64,000 nucleotides of DNA from Gammaproteobacteria bacterium (lineage in GTDB: Bacteria > Pseudomonadota > Gammaproteobacteria > UBA4575): assembly GCA_022824965.1 (NCBI GenBank), contig JAJDYY010000008.1, forward strand, positions 224,501 through 288,500. The letters are read 5' to 3'. The position numbers and the translations under genes were made by a program. Below are positions 19,146 through 28,726 of this stretch, piece after piece (within the stretch, counting starts at the first letter, position 1; the number at the start of each line of letters is the position of its first letter). The notes below the pieces were generated by a model. The model made no database searches. It was given only the letters and a program-made list of their open reading frames with translations, and was not told where the DNA came from.

Positions 19146-20167
19146 GAATCACCTGACCTGTCTTGCTCCTCCAGTTTCTTGATTCGCTCCGCCAGTTGCC
19201 CGAGTTTCTTGTACAGCGCCGAACTGCGCAGCCAATCCCTGTAGGGCTGCATCGGCGTCCCGGATACGTAGGTACCGGCCTTCTCGATGGACTGCCCGAC
19301 CCGGGTCATGCCCCCCAGCGTAACGTGATCGGCAATCTCGAGATGGCCACCGATCGCAGTGGCGCCGCCGATCCTGCAAAACCTGCCGATCGTCGTGCTG
19401 CCCGATATGCCGGTACAACCGGCAATGACCGTATGCGCCCCGATCCTGACGTTGTGCGCCACCTGGATCTGGTTATCGAGCTTGACGCCTTCCTCCAGGA
19501 CGGTGTCCTCCAGGGCGCCACAGTCAATGGTGGTGTTGGCGCCGATCTCCACGTCATCCCCGATCCGTACCCTGCCCAGTTGAGGAATCTTGACCCACTC
19601 GTCCCCTTCGCTGGCAAGTCCGAAGCCGTCGCTGCCGACAACGACCCCCGGATGAATGATCACGCGTTGGCCCAGTACCGTTTTCTCACACAGCGTGATT
19701 TGGCTGACGAGACGGCAGTTCTCCCCGACCTCGCAGGCTGCGTGCAAGCAGCAGTTCGGACCGATACAGGTATTATTCCCGATCACACAATCATCATCAA
19801 TGACGGTGCCGGGGCCGATACTGCAGCCCTCACCCACCGTGGCAGTCTTTGAGACCACGGCCGCGGGATGGATGCCGGGTGCAGGTGCCGGCGGGGGATT
19901 CAGCAGGCCGGCCACCCGGGCAAAGACCAGGTAGGGGTTGTCCGTCAAAAGCGCATTGCCCGGACAGTCTTCCAGGTGTTCCTCTTTGAGGATCACGGCG
20001 GAAGCCCGGGTGCGCTTGAGGTCCTGTTTCAGCCTCGGGTTGGCAAAAAAGGCAATGGCGCCGTCGGTCGCCTGGCGAAGACTGTCCACGCGGTCAATTT
20101 CACAGTCCGGATCACCGAACGTGGTGGTTGAAGTCAACTCGGACAGTTTTGCGAGGGTGAACGACAC
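19142..20167 (-). CDS. lpxD: LpxD, UDP-3-O-acylglucosamine N-acyltransferase
   Basis: LpxD adds the second acyl chain, at the 2-amino group, during lipid A synthesis. The 341-residue product has an N-terminal uridine-binding domain (about 1-100), a long hexapeptide-repeat beta-helix including [12 protein letters not shown], and [14 protein letters not shown] with the catalytic histidine, then a C-terminal helix ending in a charged tail. It lies 12 bases after skp and overlaps fabZ. Confidence 0.97.
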   Translation of the reverse strand: MSFTLAKLSELTSTTTFGDPDCEIDRVDSLRQATDGAIAFFANPRLKQDLKRTRASAVILKEEHLEDCPGNALLTDNPYLVFARVAGLLNPPPAPAPGIHPAAVVSKTATVGEGCSIGPGTVIDDDCVIGNNTCIGPNCCLHAACEVGENCRLVSQITLCEKTVLGQRVIIHPGVVVGSDGFGLASEGDEWVKIPQLGRVRIGDDVEIGANTTIDCGALEDTVLEEGVKLDNQIQVAHNVRIGAHTVIAGCTGISGSTTIGRFCRIGGATAIGGHLEIADHVTLGGMTRVGQSIEKAGTYVSGTPMQPYRDWLRSSALYKKLGQLAERIKKLEEQDRSGDS

Positions 20168-20179
20168 TGCGGGAAACTG

Positions 20180-20686
20180 CTACTGAAGTTTCTGCAGTTC
20201 CTCCAGCACGCGCGGGGTGATGTCGATACGGTCGCTTGCAAACAGCACGGGTTGCGTGACCACCAGGTCGTATTTTTCGCTCTCTGCAAGGCCGGTGACC
20301 ACCTCGTTGATGTTCTTTTGCAAGCTGCCCATTTCCTGGCTGCGCCGGATGTTGAAATCTTCCTTGAGCTCTTCCTGCTGGCGGACATACTCCCTTTTCT
20401 TGCTGCGTATCTCCTTCTCCAGTTCCGCGCGGCGGGTATCCGTCATCACGGCGCCATCCTTTTGCAGGGTCTCTTCAAACTTCACGATCTCGTCGCGGGC
20501 TGCCGTGAGCTTTTCGTAGCGGTAGGAAAATTCCTTCTCCAGCGTCTTGCTCGCGGCCTCCGCCTGCGGAGACTTCTCCATGATTGCGCTGAGGTTTAGA
20601 TAGCCGATCTTGACCTCGGCAAGAGCGGCCATCGGCAGCAGCAAGGCGCCGATGCAGATGAGGTTCCTGAATAATTTTGATTCCAT
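20180..20686 (-). CDS. skp: Skp/OmpH periplasmic chaperone
   Basis: Skp holds unfolded outer-membrane proteins in the periplasm and hands them to the Bam complex. The 168-residue product starts at the ATG at 20686 with a Sec signal peptide ending ...LLPMAALA before EVKIGYLN, the start of the mature domain. Residues of about 50-130 form the charged coiled-coil arms typical of the jellyfish-shaped trimer. A GGAGAG ribosome site lies about ten bases before the ATG. It is downstream of bamA by 22 bases, its usual place. Confidence 0.95.
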   Translation of the reverse strand: MESKLFRNLICIGALLLPMAALAEVKIGYLNLSAIMEKSPQAEAASKTLEKEFSYRYEKLTAARDEIVKFEETLQKDGAVMTDTRRAELEKEIRSKKREYVRQQEELKEDFNIRRSQEMGSLQKNINEVVTGLAESEKYDLVVTQPVLFASDRIDITPRVLEELQKLQ

Positions 20687-20708
20687 GGTTTTCAATCTCT
20701 CCAAAATG

Positions 20709-22997
20709 CTAGAAACGGGTTCCCAGGTTGAACTGGAAGGACTCCGTATCGTCTCCTGACTGATTGTTAAACGGTGAAGCAAGGACCGCCGTGATTCCCC
20801 CGAAACCCGTGATCAGGTTCATGCCGATGCCGAACGAGGCACGCAGCTCGCTGGTTTCAAAATCATCCACGTCCTCAAAGACATTGCCTGCATCGACAAA
20901 CAGGTTCAGGCGCATGCTGTTGGGGGAGAACAGGGGAAAGGCCGGCGGAGGAAACTGCACTTCCCCCCTCAGGGTGGTAAGGAAGTTGCCGCCGAACGGC
21001 CGGTCCTGCGAGTCTCGGGGTCCCAGGCTGTTGCTTTCATAGCCGCGCACGGTACGTACTCCACCGGCACGAAACTTTTGGAAAAACGGCAAATCCTTGT
21101 CGCTGCCGTATGCATCGCCATAGCCGAGTTCGCTGGCCAGCGACAGGACAAAGGTCTGGTTCAGGGGGAAATAGAAGGCATTGCTGTAGCTGACCTTGTA
21201 AAACTCGAGGTCACTGCCCGGGAAGGTGAACTCCACCCCGGCGCGCTGCCGGTTTCCGATGCGCGGGAACAGGCTCCTGTCGCGCGTGTCGTGCACAAAG
21301 CTGGAAGACAGCGTGAGGTTGTCGTACTCGTTGCCATGGTCCTCGATGTAGTCGCGGATTTCCTGCGCCGCGTTGACGCCGGTGGTCACTTCCGTTTGGC
21401 TGACCTGTGCGAAGACGCCGATCCGGTCCACTTCGGTGAGCGGGATCCCGTAGCTCGTGCTGAGGCTGAACTGGTTGGTACTGTACTCCGAAATGTCCGC
21501 CTCCTCGGCATCCGAGGTCGCGTAGTTGAAGCCGAACCCCCGGCTCACGCCGTCGATGGTGTAGTAGGGATTCACGTAGTTCAGGGCATAGATCGTGTTG
21601 ACCTTGCTGGTATTGATTGAAAATGAAACCGTCTTGCCCGAACCCAGAAAGTTCTCCTGGCTGACACTGGTCGAGAACACGGCTCCCTGGCTGTCGGAGT
21701 AGCCCGCGCCGATGTTGAAGCTGCCGGCCAGTCTTTCCTCGATATCGAACTCCAGGTCGACCAGGTCGTCCACGCCCGGCACGCGCTGGGTTTCCACCTC
21801 CACCGATTCCACGTGGGACAGCCGCTGGATCCTGCGCCTTGAATTTTCTATGCCCGTTTGCGAGAACCAGGCCCCTTCCATCTGTCTCAGCTCCCTGCGA
21901 TACACCTCGTCGCGGGTAATCTTGTGGCCGCGGAAGTTGATTCTGCGCACGTAGGTGCGCTTGCCCGGATCGACAAACAGCGTGAGCTTGACGGTCTTGT
22001 TTTCCTCGTCCAGTTCGGGCACCGGGTTGACGTTGGGGAAAGCGTACCCCTCATCGCCGAGCCGGTTGAGAATCGCCTCGGTAGACTGGATCACCTTGTT
22101 GCGCGAGAAGGTTTCCCCCGGCGAGAAAAACAGCAGGGCCCGGAGGTTCTCTTCCGGCAACACCAGGTTGCCTGCCAGCTTGATGTCCTCGAGCGTGTAC
22201 TGGTCGCCTTCATCGATATTGATGGTGATGAAAATCTCTTCCTTGTCCGGGCTCAGCGAGACCTGCGTCGACTTGATGTCGAATTTCAGGTAGCCGTGGT
22301 TCAGGTAGTGCGAGCGCAGGGTCTCGAGATCTCCCTGCAGTTTGGGTTTGGCATAGCGGTCGCGCGTGCTGAACAGCTTGTACCAGGGCACCAGTCCGGA
22401 TTCGAAATTTTCGGTCAGCGTCTCGGTATCGAAGCTTTCGTTGCCGACAATCTTGATCTGCTTGATCTGGGCGACATCGCCTTCCGCGATGAGTATGCTG
22501 ACCGCCACCCGGTTACGCGGCAGTTCATCGACCGTAGTGTCGATCTCGACGTTGTATTTCCCGAATGCGTAGTACTGCTGGAGCAGCTCGCCTTCCAGGC
22601 GCTCCAGTACCGTGCGGTTGAACACCCGGCCGCTGGCAATGCCGATGTCATCCAGCACTTCGGTCAACTGCTCGTCGTCGAGGATTTTGTTGCCATCGAA
22701 GGTAATGCTGGCAATGCCGGGCCTTTCCTGCACGACCACCACCAGCACGTCGCCTTCCCGATGCAGCTCGATGTTCCTGAACAGGCCGGTCTTGTACAGT
22801 TCGCGGACAATCTGCGCCGTCTGGTCCTCGTCGACCAGGTCGCCGACCTTGACGGGCAGGTAGGTGAACACCGTACCGGCTTCGATACGCACCAGGCCCT
22901 GGATCTGGATGTCCTGCACACGGAAGCTGTCGCCCTGCACCGGCAGGGTCAGCATCGCGAACAGGCAAATCAGGGCCAGTCTTCTAAAGAAGCGCAT
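20709..22997 (-). CDS. bamA: BamA, outer membrane protein assembly factor
   Basis: BamA inserts beta-barrels into the outer membrane. The 762-residue product has a signal peptide (ALICLFAMLTLPVQG), five POTRA domains (about residues 24-420) and a C-terminal 16-strand barrel of the Omp85 family with the lid-lock sequence FRAGGVRTVRGYESNSLGPR and a final aromatic residue (FNLGTRF), the barrel recognition signal. It precedes skp and follows rseP with 27 bases between. Confidence 0.97.
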   Translation of the reverse strand: MRFFRRLALICLFAMLTLPVQGDSFRVQDIQIQGLVRIEAGTVFTYLPVKVGDLVDEDQTAQIVRELYKTGLFRNIELHREGDVLVVVVQERPGIASITFDGNKILDDEQLTEVLDDIGIASGRVFNRTVLERLEGELLQQYYAFGKYNVEIDTTVDELPRNRVAVSILIAEGDVAQIKQIKIVGNESFDTETLTENFESGLVPWYKLFSTRDRYAKPKLQGDLETLRSHYLNHGYLKFDIKSTQVSLSPDKEEIFITINIDEGDQYTLEDIKLAGNLVLPEENLRALLFFSPGETFSRNKVIQSTEAILNRLGDEGYAFPNVNPVPELDEENKTVKLTLFVDPGKRTYVRRINFRGHKITRDEVYRRELRQMEGAWFSQTGIENSRRRIQRLSHVESVEVETQRVPGVDDLVDLEFDIEERLAGSFNIGAGYSDSQGAVFSTSVSQENFLGSGKTVSFSINTSKVNTIYALNYVNPYYTIDGVSRGFGFNYATSDAEEADISEYSTNQFSLSTSYGIPLTEVDRIGVFAQVSQTEVTTGVNAAQEIRDYIEDHGNEYDNLTLSSSFVHDTRDRSLFPRIGNRQRAGVEFTFPGSDLEFYKVSYSNAFYFPLNQTFVLSLASELGYGDAYGSDKDLPFFQKFRAGGVRTVRGYESNSLGPRDSQDRPFGGNFLTTLRGEVQFPPPAFPLFSPNSMRLNLFVDAGNVFEDVDDFETSELRASFGIGMNLITGFGGITAVLASPFNNQSGDDTESFQFNLGTRF

Positions 22998-23024
22998 AGG
23001 TTTTCTTGTTTTTATTGATTTAAC

Positions 23025-24380
23025 TTACTGAAGGAGTCGGTATATGTCGTTGTAAAAAGCCAATCCCATCAGGCCGGCCAGCATCATTATACCCAAGCGC
23101 TGCCCCATGACCTGTATCTGTTCAGACACCGCACTGCCTTTGATGATCTCGATCAGATAGTAGAACAGGTGGCCGCCGTCCAGCAGCGGGATCGGCAGCA
23201 GGTTCAGTATACCGATACTGATGCTGATAATCGCAAGTGCACTGACAAAGGCAGAAAATCCGATGGCTGCCGAGATCCCGGCATACTCGGCGATGGTCAC
23301 CGGGCCACTGATGTTTTTCAGTGAAGCCTCGCCCCGCACCAGCTCCCACAGAAGCTTCAGGGTCAGAACGGACACGTCCCAGGTCTTCACGAAGCTGCGG
23401 GGGATGGCATCCACGGGATTGTAGCGCACCACGACGCGCTGGGCCTTCAGTTGCGCCTCATCCACGTAGGGATACGCCCCTACTCGCCCGACGGTTTCGC
23501 CATCGCGGCGATCCGCCTGGGGGATCAGTTCGAACTCCAGCTGACGGTGATCGCGCTCGATGAGCAGGTGAACCGGCACCCCGGGCCGGTCCTGGATGTA
23601 GCGGACCAGCTGCGCCCAGCTCTGTGCAGGCACACCGTCCAGGCTGATCACGCGATCGCCCTCCCGGATCCCGGCCTCCTTGGCCACCCCGGACATCAGT
23701 TTGCCGAACACCGGTTCGTACGCGTACCGCCAGGGGCTGATACCCAGCTTTTCAAGCAGATTGCCCTCGGACAACAGCCGGCGCGTATCGCTCAGGTCCA
23801 GGGTCACCACCTTCATGCCGGATTCCTCGTTTTGCAGGCCCGCGCTCACCTGGCCGCGCTCCAGCGCCTGGTCGATCAGCTGGATCGAGGTCTGCTGCCA
23901 GGTATGCACCGGGACCCCCTCCACCGACACAAAGGTGTCGTTGGCCCGAATCTCGGCCCGCCAGGCAATGCTCTGCGGCGAGACTTCGCCGACCGTGGGC
24001 CGGGCCCCCTCGACGCCCACGATGAAGGTCAACCAGTAGGCAAATACCGCAAAAATGAAATTGAACAGCGGGCCGGCTGCGACGATCGCAAACCGCCTCC
24101 CGACCGGCTGGCGGTTGAAGGCGCGGTGGACCTCGTGGTCGGCGACCTGGCCCTCGCGCTCATCGAGCATCCTCACGTAGCCTCCCAGCGGGATGCTGGC
24201 GAGGACGTATTCGGTTTCGCCAACACGCCGGCTCCAGAACGGCTTGCCCAGGCCGATGGAGAAACGCAACACCTTCACGCCACACTTCTTGGCCACCCAG
24301 CAGTGCCCGAACTCATGCACGGTGACGATGATGGCGATCACCGCCACGAAGGCCAGTATGTAGCCCAGCATCTGGATCAT
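23025..24380 (-). CDS. rseP: RseP, site-2 zinc metalloprotease
   Basis: RseP cuts anti-sigma factor RseA within the inner membrane after DegS, releasing sigma-E, and also clears signal peptides. The 451-residue product has the zinc motif HEFGH in its first membrane span, tandem PDZ domains (about residues 110-310), and LNLLPIPLLDGGH in the third span with the aspartate ligand. Four membrane segments are apparent. Its ATG overlaps the dxr stop by four bases. Confidence 0.96.
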   Translation of the reverse strand: MIQMLGYILAFVAVIAIIVTVHEFGHCWVAKKCGVKVLRFSIGLGKPFWSRRVGETEYVLASIPLGGYVRMLDEREGQVADHEVHRAFNRQPVGRRFAIVAAGPLFNFIFAVFAYWLTFIVGVEGARPTVGEVSPQSIAWRAEIRANDTFVSVEGVPVHTWQQTSIQLIDQALERGQVSAGLQNEESGMKVVTLDLSDTRRLLSEGNLLEKLGISPWRYAYEPVFGKLMSGVAKEAGIREGDRVISLDGVPAQSWAQLVRYIQDRPGVPVHLLIERDHRQLEFELIPQADRRDGETVGRVGAYPYVDEAQLKAQRVVVRYNPVDAIPRSFVKTWDVSVLTLKLLWELVRGEASLKNISGPVTIAEYAGISAAIGFSAFVSALAIISISIGILNLLPIPLLDGGHLFYYLIEIIKGSAVSEQIQVMGQRLGIMMLAGLMGLAFYNDIYRLLQ

Positions 24381-25591
24381 GAAGGCCTTACCGACTGTTC
24401 GATGAATGTTCGGGCATAGGAACGTGCCTGCTGGTCCTTCTCCAGGATCATCTGCAGTTCCTGCACCTCCTCATGTCCGAGATGCTGCAATGCGGCATCG
24501 ATCACATGCGGGATCTCCGTGAAACGGATCTCGGAGTCCAGAAAGCTCGAGACCGCCACTTCATTGGCGGCATTGAGCACGATCGCGGCACTGCCGCCGG
24601 ACTCCAGCACCTGGTAGGCCAGTTGCAGGCAGGGAAAGCGAAGACGGTCGGGCTCGGTAAACTCCAGCGGGCCCAGCTTGGCGAGATCGATACCGCTCAC
24701 TCCCGAGCGGATGCGTTGCGGCCAGGCCAGAGCGTGGGCGATCGGCACCCGCATGTCCGGGTAGGCGAGATGCGCGATCAGCGAGCCGTCCACGTAGGCG
24801 ACCAGCGAGTGAATGATGGACTGCGGATGGATCGCCACCTCGATGTCGGCTGCATTTTTTTCAAACAGCAGGCAGGCCTCGATGATTTCAAGGCCCTTGT
24901 TCATCATCGTCGCCGAGTCCACGGAAATCTTTTTGCCCATTTCCCAGTTGGGATGGGCGACCGCCTGCTCGGGGGTCACATCGGCCAGTTCGTCCAGCGG
25001 ATGCTTCAGGAAAGGCCCGCCCGAGGCGGTCAGGATAATCTTTTCAACATCACATGCGTTGCTGCCGGCCAGGCACTGGAACACGGCGTTGTGCTCGCTG
25101 TCAATGGGCAGCAGTTCGGCCGCATGGGTGCGCGCCGCATTCATCAGCAGGCCGCCGGACATGACCAGCGCCTCCTTGTTGGCGAGCAGCGTGCGTTTGC
25201 CCGCCTGTGCGGCGGCCAGGGTCGCCGGCAAGCCGGCCGCCCCCACGATCGCGGCCATGACGTAGTCCACCTCGTCGAGGCTTGCCGCAAGCTCCAGGCC
25301 CCGGCTGCCCGCATGGATGTCCGGCTTGTAGCCGCTGCCGTTGAACTTGGCACTGAACTCATCCACCAGCCGTTCGTTGGCCACCACGGCCACTTCGGGA
25401 TGAAACTTCTGGCACTGCTCATACAGAAGGTCGATATTGTTGTTCGCCGTCAGTGCGCTGACGGAAAACTTCGCCCCGTGCTGCTCGATCACATTCAGGG
25501 TGTTGACGCCCACCGAACCGGTCGCCCCGAGGATCGAGACACGGGCCACCTCCGGTGCGCAAGAACGGGCATTTGTCTGGGTTTCAGCCAT
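24377..25591 (-). CDS. dxr: Dxr, 1-deoxy-D-xylulose 5-phosphate reductoisomerase
   Basis: Dxr makes methylerythritol 4-phosphate, the first committed step of the MEP pathway. The 404-residue product has the NADPH loop GATGSVG, SEHNAVFQCL, SGGPF and HPNWEMGKKISVDSATMMNKG, the metal and substrate segments. I chose the ATG at 25591, which overlaps the cdsA stop by eight bases; an upstream TTG at 25609 is less likely. Its place between cdsA and rseP matches Pseudomonas, not E. coli. Confidence 0.96.
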   Translation of the reverse strand: MAETQTNARSCAPEVARVSILGATGSVGVNTLNVIEQHGAKFSVSALTANNNIDLLYEQCQKFHPEVAVVANERLVDEFSAKFNGSGYKPDIHAGSRGLELAASLDEVDYVMAAIVGAAGLPATLAAAQAGKRTLLANKEALVMSGGLLMNAARTHAAELLPIDSEHNAVFQCLAGSNACDVEKIILTASGGPFLKHPLDELADVTPEQAVAHPNWEMGKKISVDSATMMNKGLEIIEACLLFEKNAADIEVAIHPQSIIHSLVAYVDGSLIAHLAYPDMRVPIAHALAWPQRIRSGVSGIDLAKLGPLEFTEPDRLRFPCLQLAYQVLESGGSAAIVLNAANEVAVSSFLDSEIRFTEIPHVIDAALQHLGHEEVQELQMILEKDQQARSYARTFIEQSVRPS

Positions 25592-26387
25592 GCAGCCAGT
25601 ATACCCCAAACATGAAACAGGGCGCGGCCGCGGTCAGGCTGTCAATCCGGTCCAGCACCCCCCCATGGCCCGGTAAAATCGTGCCGCTGTCCTTGGCTCC
25701 GGCCCGGCGTTTGAGAAGACTTTCATAGAGATCGCCAATCACCGACAGCAGCACGCAGAGCAGGCTCAGGCACATGAAGTAAAACCAGGCGGCCCTGTCC
25801 AGGTCGAGCATGTACATGCCGAGCAGAACCAGCGGCAAGGAGCCCAGCAGGGCCCCCCACAATCCTTCTCGGGTCTTCCCGGGACTCAGGCTCGGGGCAA
25901 GCTTGTTCTTGCCATACCTGCGCCCGGTAAGATACGCAAAGACATCCGCCATGCTGACCAGCACCATCAAAAAGATCAGCAGGCCCGGGCGTTGCGCATG
26001 CAGATGAACCACGCCGAGCCAGGTCGGCACCAGGACGACAAAGCCGGACAGTCCCAGCAGGCCCCACAGCCAGCGGCTGTGAAGCCAGCCGGGCTCGTAG
26101 GCGGCCAGCAGGATTACGCTCGCACTCCACCACAGAACCGCAATCAGGAAAACGGTGCGCGCATGCTCCGGGTACACCCAGGCCCCCGCCAGCAGGACCG
26201 CTACTGCCAGCACGTACAACGCTCTCCACAGGGTGTCGGGCAGGGCGATCAGGCGTGCCCACTCCCAGGCCGCCAGCAGGGAAACCAGTGCGAATACCAG
26301 GGCCAGCCAGGGGTTGGGCAAGAACAGGACACAGGCCAGGATTCCGGCCCCGAGGGGGATTGCGGTGATCACACGTTGCCTGAGCAT
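25584..26387 (-). CDS. cdsA: CdsA, phosphatidate cytidylyltransferase
   Basis: CdsA makes CDP-diacylglycerol, the precursor of all phospholipids, in the inner membrane. The 267-residue product has about seven or eight hydrophobic segments and the C-terminal family signature SLLKRRAGAKDSGTILPGHG followed by a GVLDRIDS segment. It lies between uppS (seven bases upstream) and dxr (overlapping). Confidence 0.96.
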   Translation of the reverse strand: MLRQRVITAIPLGAGILACVLFLPNPWLALVFALVSLLAAWEWARLIALPDTLWRALYVLAVAVLLAGAWVYPEHARTVFLIAVLWWSASVILLAAYEPGWLHSRWLWGLLGLSGFVVLVPTWLGVVHLHAQRPGLLIFLMVLVSMADVFAYLTGRRYGKNKLAPSLSPGKTREGLWGALLGSLPLVLLGMYMLDLDRAAWFYFMCLSLLCVLLSVIGDLYESLLKRRAGAKDSGTILPGHGGVLDRIDSLTAAAPCFMFGVYWLHG

Positions 26388-26394
26388 GGCCGGA

Positions 26395-27117
26395 TCACGC
26401 GAGCTGTTCTTGTATAAGGCCGAACCTTCTCTGCCTTACACGGTAATTCTCAAATGCCTTTTCCAGTTCTTCTGCATTGAAGTCCGGCCACAGGGTGTCA
26501 CTGAAGTACAGTTCCGTGTAGGCCAGTTGCCATAACAAGAAATTGCTGATGCGCTTCTCGCCGCCGGTCCGGATGAACAGGTCCGGGGCCGGAATGCCGT
26601 GGGTGACCAGGCGGTCCTCCAGCAGTGCCTCGTCGATATCCTCCACGGCCAGTCGCTCGTGCACGACATCCTCGACGATGTTTCCCACCGCCTGGAGGAT
26701 GTCCCAGCGCCCCCCGTAGCCCATGGCGATGTTCAAGAACAGCTTGTCGTTGGCGCGTGTCTGCACTTCCGCCTGCTGGATTTGCTGGCAGAGCCCGTTC
26801 GAAAACGCTTCACGGTGGCCGAGAAACCGCAGGCAGACGCCTTTCTCATCCAGGGACTGCACCTCGCTTTGCAGCGACTCCACGAACAGGTCCATGAGCA
26901 CGGAGATTTCGGTCTTCGGCCGTTTCCAGTTTTCGCTGCTGAAGGCGAACAGGGTCAGGTACTGGATTTCATGCTCTACGCAGGCTTCGATAATCCCCCG
27001 CGTGGCTTCGATGCCCTGCCGGTGGCCGGCGGTGCGCGGCAGGTTGCGCTGCTTGGCCCATCTTCCGTTGCCATCCATGATGATGGCAACGTGCGCTAAG
27101 GCGGGCTTGTCTGGCAT
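26395..27117 (-). CDS. uppS: UppS, undecaprenyl diphosphate synthase
   Basis: UppS adds eight isoprene units in cis to farnesyl diphosphate to form the C55 carrier lipid for peptidoglycan and O-antigen. The 240-residue product has the signature HVAIIMDGNGRWAK (catalytic Asp and adjacent Asn), TLFAFSSENWKRP, and DLFIRTGGEKRISNFLLWQ near the C-terminus. It follows frr by 33 bases. Confidence 0.97.
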   Translation of the reverse strand: MPDKPALAHVAIIMDGNGRWAKQRNLPRTAGHRQGIEATRGIIEACVEHEIQYLTLFAFSSENWKRPKTEISVLMDLFVESLQSEVQSLDEKGVCLRFLGHREAFSNGLCQQIQQAEVQTRANDKLFLNIAMGYGGRWDILQAVGNIVEDVVHERLAVEDIDEALLEDRLVTHGIPAPDLFIRTGGEKRISNFLLWQLAYTELYFSDTLWPDFNAEELEKAFENYRVRQRRFGLIQEQLA

Positions 27118-27150
27118 GGGAACGAAAAGGGCACCTGAAGGACTGCGCCT

Positions 27151-27708
27151 CTAGACAGTCATCAGGTCTTTTTCTTTTTGCTCCAGTATCGAATCGATCT
27201 CCTGGACGAACTGGTCCGTGAGCTTTTGGATGTCGGCCTGGGCATGATGGTTGTCGTCTTCCGTGATCTCTTTTTCTTTCAGCAATTCCTTGAAGTCCGC
27301 ATTCGCGTCGCGGCGGATATTGCGAATGGCAACACGGGATTTTTCTGCCTCGCCTTCCACCATGCGTATCAGGCTCTTGCGTCTTTCCTCGGTCAGTGGG
27401 GGAACAATCACGCGTATGACGGTGCCGGCCGTGGTGGGGTTCAGTCCCAGGTCTGAACTCATGATGGCTTTCTCGATGACGGGCACAAGGGAATTTTCCC
27501 AGGGCGTGATCGAGATCGTGCGCGCATCTTCCACGGCGACCGTGGCCGTCTGGTTGATCGGCACCTCGCTGCCGTAGTACTCCACCATGACGTGGTCCAG
27601 CAGGTTTACATTGGCGCGCCCGGTACGCACCCTCGACAATTCATGGGTCAATGAATCAACACTTTTGCGCATACGCTGCCGTGCATGCTGTTGTATCTCG
27701 TCAATCAC
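27151..27708 (-). CDS. frr: Ribosome recycling factor
   Basis: RRF splits post-termination ribosomes with EF-G. The 185-residue product has the expected two domains, with LSRVRTGRANVNLLDHV and VEYYGSEVPINQTATV near the N-terminus and IRNIRRDANADFKEL in the second half; the usual length is exactly 185. In most gammaproteobacteria pyrH lies just upstream. Here only 77 bases separate frr from tsf, so pyrH is absent from this spot. Confidence 0.97.
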   Translation of the reverse strand: MIDEIQQHARQRMRKSVDSLTHELSRVRTGRANVNLLDHVMVEYYGSEVPINQTATVAVEDARTISITPWENSLVPVIEKAIMSSDLGLNPTTAGTVIRVIVPPLTEERRKSLIRMVEGEAEKSRVAIRNIRRDANADFKELLKEKEITEDDNHHAQADIQKLTDQFVQEIDSILEQKEKDLMTV

Positions 27709-27785
27709 TGTGCACCCCGGCTACTGCCTGTCAACGCATCCTGGTCAATTTCGGCTAGGCCTCCTTCACTGAACCGCGTACCACC

Positions 27786-28682
27786 CTAGTTCCCTGCCGA
27801 ATCCTCGCTTTGCTTGACCTGGCCCATCACCTCATCAACGAAGTTGTCCGACCTCTTCTCAAGGCCTTCGCCTACTTCGAAGCGGACAAATCCACTCACT
27901 TTCGCACCAGCCCCTTTGAGCAGCTGCGCCACCGACTGGTCCTGATCTTTCACGAAGGGCTGGCCCAGCAGGGTGATTTCCTTGAGAAACTTCTTCACCC
28001 GGCCTTCCACGATCTTCTCGACGATGTTATCCGGTTTGCCGCTGGCCTCGGCCTGTGCCCGAAATATTCCCCGTTCCTTGGCAAGCACCTCCTCATCCAC
28101 GTCTTCATCGGAAACACAGGCCGGGCGGCTGGCTGCAATGTGCATGGCCACATCCTTGCCCAGTGTGGCATCGCCCCCGGAATAATCGACCAGCACCCCG
28201 ATGCGGTTGCCGTGCAGATAGCCCGCGATCGCGTGCTCACTGCACATGCTTTGCAACCGGCGGATGCGGATGTTTTCACCGATCTTGGTCACCAGCTCCA
28301 GGCGCGCCTGTTCCACGCTGAGGCCCGACTCCATGGTCGCAGCACCCAGAGCCTCCACCGTGTCGATCGCACTGCCCAGCACGAGGCTGGCCAGCTGGGC
28401 GCAATAGGCCTGGAATTGCTTGTCCTTGGCAACGAAATCGGTTTCGCAGTTCACCTCGACGAGGGAAGCCTGCTTGCCGTCGGCCGAGGTTGCCATGACC
28501 ACCATGCCGTCCGCGGCAATGCGGCTGGCTTTCTTGTCCGCCTTGGCCTGTCCAATCTTGCGCATTTGTTCAATGGCCGCATCAATGTCCCCACTGCTCT
28601 CCTGCAGTGCCTTCTTGCATTCCATCATGCCTGCGCCCGTTCGCTCACGCAGTTCCTTCACCAGTGTTGCCGTTATCTGCAT
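27786..28682 (-). CDS. tsf: Elongation factor Ts
   Basis: EF-Ts exchanges GDP for GTP on EF-Tu. The 298-residue product starts MQITATLVKELRERTGAGMM with the N-terminal UBA-like domain, includes the TDFVAKDKQF contact segment, and ends with the dimerisation domain. Length is slightly above E. coli (283). It follows rpsB by 44 bases in the conserved rpsB-tsf operon. Confidence 0.97.
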   Translation of the reverse strand: MQITATLVKELRERTGAGMMECKKALQESSGDIDAAIEQMRKIGQAKADKKASRIAADGMVVMATSADGKQASLVEVNCETDFVAKDKQFQAYCAQLASLVLGSAIDTVEALGAATMESGLSVEQARLELVTKIGENIRIRRLQSMCSEHAIAGYLHGNRIGVLVDYSGGDATLGKDVAMHIAASRPACVSDEDVDEEVLAKERGIFRAQAEASGKPDNIVEKIVEGRVKKFLKEITLLGQPFVKDQDQSVAQLLKGAGAKVSGFVRFEVGEGLEKRSDNFVDEVMGQVKQSEDSAGN

Positions 28683-28726
28683 CGTTCTTCCCTAGGTTCT
28701 CCAGTCATTGCCCGTGTGGTTTCAAT

